From JBAXGE01 sp044344145 (lineage in GTDB: Bacteria; Planctomycetota; Phycisphaerae; WQYP01): a stretch of 12,780 bases of DNA. Below, piece after piece: positions 4,740-10,389 of the stretch. The notes beneath the pieces were generated by a model. That model had not been told where the DNA came from, did not search any database, and worked only from the letters and a program-made list of their open reading frames with translations. Location of the stretch: contig JBIJDM010000059.1 of assembly GCA_044344145.1 (NCBI GenBank), forward strand, positions 1-12,780, read 5' to 3'. Every line of letters begins with the position of its first letter. Positions within the stretch are counted from its first letter, which is position 1. The translations under genes were made by a program, and so were the position numbers.

Positions 4740-7181
4740 ATGGCCAAAGATGATCTGGAGCAATGGCTCAAGCAAATCGAAGTGGACGCCCTGAAGGCCG
4801 AGGCCAATCCGCCGGTGCCGCTGGCCGCTGCGCCCGGCACCCCTGCGGCCAAGAGTCCGGCACCCGCCAAAAGCCGGGGTCGGTCCCGGGGGCGCAAAGA
4901 GGATCAGGCGTTTGCCATGGCCCAGCCGGTGCCTGTGGCCCCGCCGGCCCCCTTACCACCGCCGACGCCGCATACCACCCTGGGTGGATTTGCCGATTTA
5001 CGTGATTTTCTGCCCCAACCCGGCGAGACCCGCAGTGTGGATGAACTGTTGCCGGGCGGCGGGTTGATGGATTTCCCCGATGATCCGGAAATGAATGAAG
5101 CGCCCCAGCCCGTGGTGCAGGCGCAGCCGGATATCTCGCTGCCCGATACCAGTCGGCGGGTGGATGAGTTGTTGCCCGGTCAGGGGATGGTCGCGGCGCT
5201 CAACAAAATCAACGATACCGGCGAAATTGCCCCCGAGATGGCGTTCGGCATGGAAGGCATGTCGGCGGACCGGGTGAGTTCGGAAGTGGACCCCAACGCG
5301 CCGCGCACGGCCAGCGATCTGTTGCTGGGCGAAAGCGTGCTGGAAATGACCGCCGACAAGGACGAGCAATGGCTCGATGCCCTGCAACAGCAGGTGGATA
5401 CCTCGCTGGTGGACGTGCCGATTGACCATGTGGGTGGGATTATCATCTGGGCGCCGGAAAAGGGTGCCCAGCGGCCGATGATCAAGCTCGAAGACGAGTT
5501 GCTGGCGCGGAAACTGGTGGATCTGGAAAAACTGCAGAATGCCCGCACCGTGCAGGCGACCGCCAAGGGCAAATCCCTGACGGCGATCCTGCTGGATATG
5601 GGGGCGATCGGCGAAGAGGTGGTCCAGAAGGTCCGGGCGGAATTACTGGGCATTCCCTACGAGCATCTCGATGCCCGTACGGCGGACCGGCAGGCCATCG
5701 AGGCGATGTCCCCGGATTTCTGCAAAGCCCACGGTTGTGTGGCCATCTCCCGGGACGAGGGCGTCTATACCGTGGCGATGGTGGATCCCAGCGATATTTT
5801 CCTGCAGGATGAGATCAAACGCCGCCTGAACGTCAAACGGCTGGACGTGGTGGTCGGGGCCTCGAATCTGATCGTCGCGCTGATTGATATGTCGGCCAGC
5901 GGGCAGGGCGGCGAAGAATTCGACGACATTCTCAAGCAGGCCGGTGACGAGCAGCAGATTGAAGTCGTCCGCGAAGACAAAGAAGAAGAAATCACCGATC
6001 TGGCCAAGGCCTCGGGCGAGTCGCCGGTCATCCGGCTGGTGAACTATGTTATTTTCGACGCCATCAAGCAGGGCGCATCGGATATTCACATTGAACCGCA
6101 CGAGAAGAAACTGTTGGTGCGCTACCGCATTGACGGCGTGCTGTTCGACGCCATCACCCCGCCGTTCAATATGATGGCGCCCGTGGTCAGCCGTATGAAG
6201 ATCATGGCCAATCTGGATATTTCCGAACGACGGCTGCCGCAGGACGGCCGTATCCGCACGATGGTCAATGGCCGCCATGTGGATTTGCGTGTATCCACGC
6301 TGCCGGTGACCTACGGGGAAAAGACCGTAATCCGTATTTTGGACAACCGTTCGATTAGTCTGGGGCTCGAGCAGCTCGGGTTCAACGAGGATATGCTGGT
6401 TGAACTCAAGAAGCAGATTGACCGGCCCAACGGGGTCATTCTGGTGACCGGGCCGACGGGTTCGGGTAAAACCACCACGCTGTATTCGTCCTTGCGTGAG
6501 CTGGACAGCAGCCGGTTGAATGTGTCCACGGTGGAAGACCCGGTGGAATACCATCTGAATTTTGCCAATCAGGTGCAGGTGCAGGAACGCATCGGCATGA
6601 CCTTCGCGGCGGCGCTGCGCAGTCTGCTGCGGCAGGATCCCGATGTCATCATGTTGGGCGAAATCCGCGATCAGGAAACCGCCCATATCGCCATTCAGGC
6701 CGCGTTGACCGGGCATTTGGTGCTTTCGACGCTGCACACCAACGACGCGCCCAGTTCGGTCACCCGTTTGATCAATATCGGGGTGGAGCCGTATCTGATC
6801 AGTGCGGCGCTCAATGCCGTGCTGGCCCAGCGCCTGGTGCGGCGGATCTGCAAAGAATGCCGGCAGTTGATGCCCGTGGAAGATCCGGTCATGCGTAAAT
6901 ATCTGGAAACCATGCAGGTGGATCCGGACAAGGTGTATCACGGCAAGGGCTGCAGCAAGTGTCGCAACACCGGCTACAAAGGCCGGGTGGGTATCTATGA
7001 AATGCTGCTGCTCGATGATTCCGCGCGGGATATGATCGTGCGCAGCCCGGATGTGAACGAACTGCGCAAGATGTGCCGGGAACGGGGTATGGTCACACTC
7101 CGACAGGATGGATTCAGCAAAGTCATGCAGGGTTCCACCACTGTGGAAGAAGTACTGGGTGCCACCGAGGCTACCACATAA
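4740..7181 (+). CDS. pilB: Type IV pilus extension ATPase PilB (GspE family) with long N-terminal extension
   Basis: 813-residue hexameric motor ATPase that drives pilus polymerisation at the cytoplasmic face. The catalytic core is complete: ASDIHIEP (446-453), Walker A GPTGSGKTT (571-579), Asp box VEDPVEYH (598-605), Walker B region RQDPDVIMLGEIRD (631-644), His box LSTLHTND (662-669) and a zinc-binding CKEC (704-707)/CSKC (738-741) pair. An MshEN/T2SSE N-domain covers about 248-385. The first ~240 residues are unusual: a Pro/Ala-rich, probably disordered region with three copies of a short motif (VDELLPG at 100-106 and 141-147, and ASDLLLG at 191-197) and similar WL-containing segments at 5-13 and 208-215. 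Typical PilB is about 560-600 residues, so the extension accounts for the extra length. The start ATG has GAGG at 4730-4733, six bases upstream. ATPase activity is strongly supported by motifs; the role of the extension is unknown. Confidence 0.95.
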   Translation: MAKDDLEQWLKQIEVDALKAEANPPVPLAAAPGTPAAKSPAPAKSRGRSRGRKEDQAFAMAQPVPVAPPAPLPPPTPHTTLGGFADLRDFLPQPGETRSVDELLPGGGLMDFPDDPEMNEAPQPVVQAQPDISLPDTSRRVDELLPGQGMVAALNKINDTGEIAPEMAFGMEGMSADRVSSEVDPNAPRTASDLLLGESVLEMTADKDEQWLDALQQQVDTSLVDVPIDHVGGIIIWAPEKGAQRPMIKLEDELLARKLVDLEKLQNARTVQATAKGKSLTAILLDMGAIGEEVVQKVRAELLGIPYEHLDARTADRQAIEAMSPDFCKAHGCVAISRDEGVYTVAMVDPSDIFLQDEIKRRLNVKRLDVVVGASNLIVALIDMSASGQGGEEFDDILKQAGDEQQIEVVREDKEEEITDLAKASGESPVIRLVNYVIFDAIKQGASDIHIEPHEKKLLVRYRIDGVLFDAITPPFNMMAPVVSRMKIMANLDISERRLPQDGRIRTMVNGRHVDLRVSTLPVTYGEKTVIRILDNRSISLGLEQLGFNEDMLVELKKQIDRPNGVILVTGPTGSGKTTTLYSSLRELDSSRLNVSTVEDPVEYHLNFANQVQVQERIGMTFAAALRSLLRQDPDVIMLGEIRDQETAHIAIQAALTGHLVLSTLHTNDAPSSVTRLINIGVEPYLISAALNAVLAQRLVRRICKECRQLMPVEDPVMRKYLETMQVDPDKVYHGKGCSKCRNTGYKGRVGIYEMLLLDDSARDMIVRSPDVNELRKMCRERGMVTLRQDGFSKVMQGSTTVEEVLGATEATT
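5031..5330 (+). repeat. Three protein-level motif repeats in the PilB N-terminal extension
   Basis: The segments 5031-5057 (RSVDELLPG), 5154-5180 (RRVDELLPG) and 5304-5330 (RTASDLLLG) encode the same short pattern, with spacings of 123 and 150 bases. The first two encode an identical VDELLPG heptapeptide but differ in four of the seven codons, all synonymous (GAA/GAG, CTG/TTG, CCG/CCC, GGC/GGT). This argues for selection on the peptide rather than recent DNA duplication. Confidence 0.75.
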
Positions 7182-7192
7182 TTGTTCCGTCG

Positions 7193-7229
7193 GCCCTCCC
7201 CCGGGTGGGCGGTGCGGACCAGGAGGTCT
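7193..7229 (+). promoter_or_regulatory. Stem-loops and Shine-Dalgarno in the pilB-pilT gap
   Basis: GCCCTCCC (7193-7200) can fold on GGGTGGGC (7203-7210) with one T-T mismatch. A second small stem, GGACC (7216-7220) with GGTCT (7225-7229, one G-T pair), brackets the pilT Shine-Dalgarno AGGAGG (7221-7226), placing AGGA in the loop. The strong Shine-Dalgarno, five bases before the ATG at 7232, is what fixes the pilT start. Any regulatory role for the stems is inference. Confidence 0.4.
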
Positions 7230-7231
7230 AT

Positions 7232-8290
7232 ATGGCTGCAGTTGATCCCGTCCTTGAATATGCCATCAAGCAGAACGCCTCCGACATCCATCTCGTGGCG
7301 GGGCATCGGCCCTTTATCCGCCTGAACACCGTGATTCTGGAAACGCAGTTCCCCAAACTGACGCCCCAGATCATGATGGAAATGTTCAAGGATGTGGCGC
7401 CGGAACGCAAAGTCACGACCCTGCACGAGCATTTGGACGCGGATTTTTCCTATGCGCTGCCCAGCGGGGTGCGTTTCCGCGTGAACGCCCACATGCAGCG
7501 CGAGAGCGTGGCCATGGCCTTCCGGTTGATTGTGGACCGGGTGCGCCCGCTGGAAGAACTGAATCTGCCCGAAGTGGTGCACCGGCTGGCCCAGTTGCCG
7601 CGCGGCCTGGTACTGGTGACCGGGGAAACCGGTTCGGGCAAATCCACCACCCTGGCGGCCATGATTGACGCCATCAACCAGCGCTATGACCGCCACGTTA
7701 TCACGCTGGAAGACCCCATCGAATACATTCTGAAATCCAACAAGTGTCTGATCGAACAGCGCGAAGTGGGCACCGATGTGGAGAGTTTCGCCAGCGGGCT
7801 GCGCCATGTGTTGCGGCAGGACCCGGATATCATTCTGGTCGGTGAAATGCGCGATCTGGAAACCACCGGCGCGGCCATCACCGCGGCGGAGACCGGCCAT
7901 TTGGTGTTCTCCACGCTGCATACCAACAGCGCCTCGTCCACGATCCAGCGCATCATTGATATTTATCCCGCCGCCCAACAGGGCCAGATCCGGTCCATGC
8001 TCTCCAACACGCTGCAGGCGGTGATCTGTCAGGTATTGTGCCAGCGCGCGGACCATAAAGGCATGGTGCCGGCGGTGGAAATTCTGTTGTGTAATTCGGC
8101 GGTGCGCAATCTGATCCGCGAAAACCGGATTTTTGAAATCCCCAACGTGATCGAGACCAACCGCTCGGCCGGGATGACCTCGCTGGATACCTGCCTGAAG
8201 CAGTTGGTGCTGAATCGTTTGATCACGCGCGAAGAAGCCCTGGAAGTGGCGGTATTCCCCGAAAAGTTGGCGCCGTCGCTGCCCAGATAA
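7232..8290 (+). CDS. pilT: Type IV pilus retraction ATPase PilT
   Basis: 352-residue hexameric ATPase that depolymerises the pilus, giving twitching motility and, in competent species, DNA uptake. ASDIHL is at 16-21, Walker A GETGSGKSTT at 131-140, the Asp box LEDPIEY at 159-165, the Walker B region RQDPDIILVGEMRD at 195-208, and the His box FSTLHTNSA at 226-234. The C-terminal AVRNLIRE (290-297) is the PilT-specific AIRNLIRE signature, which separates it from PilB. The Walker A begins GET rather than the more usual GPT of PilT. The frame is open upstream to 7073 inside pilB, but the AGGAGG at 7221-7226 and the standard PilT N-terminus from Met at 7232 fix the start. Length matches the family. 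No PilU-like second retraction ATPase is present in the window. Confidence 0.95.
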   Translation: MAAVDPVLEYAIKQNASDIHLVAGHRPFIRLNTVILETQFPKLTPQIMMEMFKDVAPERKVTTLHEHLDADFSYALPSGVRFRVNAHMQRESVAMAFRLIVDRVRPLEELNLPEVVHRLAQLPRGLVLVTGETGSGKSTTLAAMIDAINQRYDRHVITLEDPIEYILKSNKCLIEQREVGTDVESFASGLRHVLRQDPDIILVGEMRDLETTGAAITAAETGHLVFSTLHTNSASSTIQRIIDIYPAAQQGQIRSMLSNTLQAVICQVLCQRADHKGMVPAVEILLCNSAVRNLIRENRIFEIPNVIETNRSAGMTSLDTCLKQLVLNRLITREEALEVAVFPEKLAPSLPR

Positions 8291-8306
8291 CCACGTAATA
8301 GTGTTT

Positions 8307-8311
8307 GGAGG
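8307..8311 (+). promoter_or_regulatory. Shine-Dalgarno that fixes the pilC start
   Basis: GGAGG lies five bases before the ATG at 8317. An in-frame TTG at 8305 would overlap this site, so the ATG is preferred; protein similarity to PilC/GspF also begins at this Met. Confidence 0.75.
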
Positions 8312-8316
8312 TATAT

Positions 8317-9546
8317 ATGCCGTCATTTCGTTACGAAGTCCGCGCCCCCGGCGGTCAGACCAATTCCGGGGTAATGAATGCCGTGTCCATTGAAGCGGCA
8401 TCCGATCTGTTGCGCAGCAAAGACCTTTATATTCTGCAGTTGGTCCCGGCGACGGGAGGGAGCAGCTTTGCCGAATTTCAGGAACGTATGGCGATCGCGT
8501 TGTCCCCCAAGCCGGGGCTCAAGGAAGTGACGAATTTCACCCAGCAATTGGCGGTCATGGTCAAGGCGGGTATTTCCATTCGCGCGGCGCTGGAAGGGAT
8601 CGGGGCTCAAACCCCCAACAAACGCTTCCAGCAGATGATTATCCAGATGCGCAAGGATATTGAGTCGGGCAAATCTTTTTCCGATGCGCTCGGCCGTTAT
8701 CCCGAAACCTTCTCCTCGCTGTACCTGAACATGGTCAAAGCCTCGGAAATGTCGGGTACGTTTGCGGAAATGCTCGAACGTATTGTGGAATATTTGACGG
8801 TCCAACTGGAAACCCGCCAGATGGTGGTGGGGGCGATGATTTATCCCGGCGTGATCGGCTTTCTGGCCACCTCGGTTACCATCTTTCTGCTGGTGGTGAT
8901 TGTGCCGCGCTTTATGGGCATTTTTGAAGGCAAGGAGCATTTGCTGCCGTTGCCCACCAAGCTGCTGATGGCGCTGTCGAAGTCGCTACAGGATTATTGG
9001 TATATCTATATCGGCACAGTCTTGGCCGCGGTGGTGGCGATCAAAGTGATATTGGCCAGCCCGCAGGGGCAGTTGGCCTTTGATCAATTGAAACTGAATG
9101 TTCCGATTATGAAAAAGATGTTCCGGGCGCTGTACATCAGCCGGTCGCTGCACACCATGGGGGAGCTGGTGAATGCAGGCGTGCCGATGCTGGATACGTT
9201 GCGGATCACCGGCGAGGTTTCGGGTAATTCGATCTATCATAATATGTGGAACGCGGTGGGCAATTCGGTGAAGTCGGGTAAAAAAATTGCCCAGACACTG
9301 CAACGCAACCCGATGTTGCCCCCGGCGGTCATCCAGTTGATTTCCGCGGGTGAAGAATCCGGGCGGTTGGGCGAGGTGTTGGATTCCATTTCCAAGTACT
9401 ACAACAAGGAACTCAAATCCACCATCAAGGCGGTGACCAGCCTGATCGAGCCGATCATGATCGTGCTGATGGGCGGTATTGTGGCGTTTATCGCGATGTC
9501 CATCATGTTGCCGATTTTCCGGATGAGCCAATTGGTGAAGGATTAA
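8317..9546 (+). CDS. pilC: Type IV pilus inner-membrane platform protein PilC (GspF family)
   Basis: 409-residue polytopic membrane protein that couples the PilB and PilT motors to the growing pilus. After a short N-terminal domain (FRYEVRAPGGQTNSG, 4-18) there are two T2SSF repeats at about 70-195 and 273-398. Equivalent motifs mark them: FTQQLAVMVKAGISI (74-88) and SRSLHTMGELVNAGVP (275-290), SGKSFSDAL (117-125) and SGKKIAQTL (320-328), and KASEMSGTFAEML (141-153) and SAGEESGRLGEVL (343-355). Transmembrane helices are predicted at about 174-198, 228-248 and 377-400. The length is normal and the sequence looks intact. It follows pilT by 26 bases and is the last gene before a 180-base gap, so it probably closes the first transcription unit. 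The identification is by repeat pattern, topology and operon position. Confidence 0.95.
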   Translation: MPSFRYEVRAPGGQTNSGVMNAVSIEAASDLLRSKDLYILQLVPATGGSSFAEFQERMAIALSPKPGLKEVTNFTQQLAVMVKAGISIRAALEGIGAQTPNKRFQQMIIQMRKDIESGKSFSDALGRYPETFSSLYLNMVKASEMSGTFAEMLERIVEYLTVQLETRQMVVGAMIYPGVIGFLATSVTIFLLVVIVPRFMGIFEGKEHLLPLPTKLLMALSKSLQDYWYIYIGTVLAAVVAIKVILASPQGQLAFDQLKLNVPIMKKMFRALYISRSLHTMGELVNAGVPMLDTLRITGEVSGNSIYHNMWNAVGNSVKSGKKIAQTLQRNPMLPPAVIQLISAGEESGRLGEVLDSISKYYNKELKSTIKAVTSLIEPIMIVLMGGIVAFIAMSIMLPIFRMSQLVKD

Positions 9547-9560
9547 ATACGTAAAGGCGA

Positions 9561-9585
9561 AATAATACCTATAGGTTCAATTATT
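9561..9585 (+). other. Stem-loop between pilC and the pilV-like gene
   Basis: AATAATACC (9561-9569) can pair with GGT (9574-9576) and, after a TCA bulge, ATTATT (9580-9585), around a TATA loop. The core ACCTATAGGT (9567-9576) is a perfect 10-base palindrome. It lies 14 bases after the pilC stop. It may act as a weak terminator or processing site for the pilMNO...BTC transcript, or as an operator for the downstream promoter; no T-tract follows. Confidence 0.35.
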
Positions 9586-9597
9586 CACGATATTTAG

Positions 9598-9626
9598 TTG
9601 GTGGACAGTTGGCCTGTGGGTAGAAT
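9598..9626 (+). promoter_or_regulatory. Candidate promoter for the minor pilin genes
   Basis: TAGAAT at 9621-9626 matches the -10 consensus at five of six bases, and TTGGTG at 9598-9603 lies exactly 17 bases upstream as a partial -35 (three of six). It sits in the only large gap of the cluster, and transcription would begin near 9633, about 95 bases before the pilV-like start. Pattern match only. Confidence 0.35.
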
Positions 9627-9726
9627 AAACCATAGAGGCATGGCGCCCGTAGCAACGATACGGCCAGAATGAGTGTGGTCGGTTGGTGGTGAGGACGCGG
9701 GACGGTTTGGGCACGGAGTTTGGTGT

Positions 9727-10365
9727 ATGCAAGGCAAACGTAAAACAGCACGAGCCGCCGGGCGCTACGGCTTAACCCTCATTGAGGTGTTAATCGCAGT
9801 GGGCATTACCGCATTGGGCGTGGTTGCCACTATGGAATTGATTCGTGCCACCACCACCACCAACACATACAATGAACGTCAGGCCTTGGCGATGTCGCTG
9901 GCCGACAATGCCCGAGAGATGCTGGCGGGATTGAGTTTTTCCGAACCCACGCCGACCGGAACCACGGCCACGCTGCCCAATATCGGGGCCGATGACAATG
10001 AGGCCGGCATGCTGGACTATGACGATGTGGATGACTTCAATGGTTGGAGTTCGGAAGTGCGCACTGATCTGGCTACGGGTGATCCGATCGGGCCGGTCAA
10101 TGCGTTGCGGCAGGTGATCACTGAGACGGTCACCATCAATGGCAATTCGGTCACGCGGGTGAATCCGGAATTGGCCAATTACCGGCAGCGTTTATTGGTG
10201 GAAGCGGTAGATCCGGTCAACCTTAATACGGTGGCGACCTCGGGAACGACTTATACTAATCGCCGGACCGTGCGGATTACCGTGATTGTGGAACGGCGCA
10301 GCCCGTCGGGCTGGAATGAAGCGGCACGGCTGCGTTGGATCAAGACGCGTTGGAAAGCCCAGTAA
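9727..10365 (+). CDS. PilV/MshD-like minor prepilin
   Basis: 212-residue type IV prepilin-like protein. A basic leader of 15 residues ends in Gly15, followed by LTLIE (16-20), with Glu at +5 of the mature protein, the standard PilD cleavage and methylation signal, and a hydrophobic N-terminal helix (about 16-39). The mature part has the acidic LDYDDVDDFNGW (96-107), a pattern I associate with MshD/PilV-type minor pilins, and a beta-rich C-terminus (176-190). The ATG at 9727 is chosen because it gives a correct leader length and has GGAG at 9715-9718, eight bases upstream; an in-frame GTG at 9673 would make the leader 33 residues. A CCA/ACC run near 9848-9863 encodes four consecutive threonines after the helix. 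Such proteins prime assembly and often sit at the pilus tip. Confidence 0.85.
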   Translation: MQGKRKTARAAGRYGLTLIEVLIAVGITALGVVATMELIRATTTTNTYNERQALAMSLADNAREMLAGLSFSEPTPTGTTATLPNIGADDNEAGMLDYDDVDDFNGWSSEVRTDLATGDPIGPVNALRQVITETVTINGNSVTRVNPELANYRQRLLVEAVDPVNLNTVATSGTTYTNRRTVRITVIVERRSPSGWNEAARLRWIKTRWKAQ

Positions 10366-10389
10366 TAGGCCATATGGCAGGAGTTTACT

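Noticed and set aside
5643..6941. A 432-codon open frame on the minus strand opposite pilB
   Set aside because: It is antisense to the conserved ATPase core. Its His/Gln/Arg-rich translation has no recognisable domain and is explained by codon bias in pilB.
7073..7231. N-terminal extension of PilT starting inside pilB
   Set aside because: The extra 53 residues show no PilT similarity, and AGGAGG before the ATG at 7232 gives the standard N-terminus.
6995..8401. A 468-codon open frame on the minus strand opposite pilT
   Set aside because: It spans all of pilT and the ends of pilB and pilC with no sensible domain content; it is a shadow of strong codon bias.
9673..9726. GTG start for the pilV-like gene
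   Set aside because: It would give a 33-residue prepilin leader without a good Shine-Dalgarno; the ATG at 9727 gives a 15-residue basic leader with GGAG upstream.
9848..9863. CCA/ACC triplet run in the pilV-like gene as a possible phase-variation repeat
   Set aside because: A trinucleotide unit keeps the reading frame, so slippage would only change the number of threonines and not switch the gene off.
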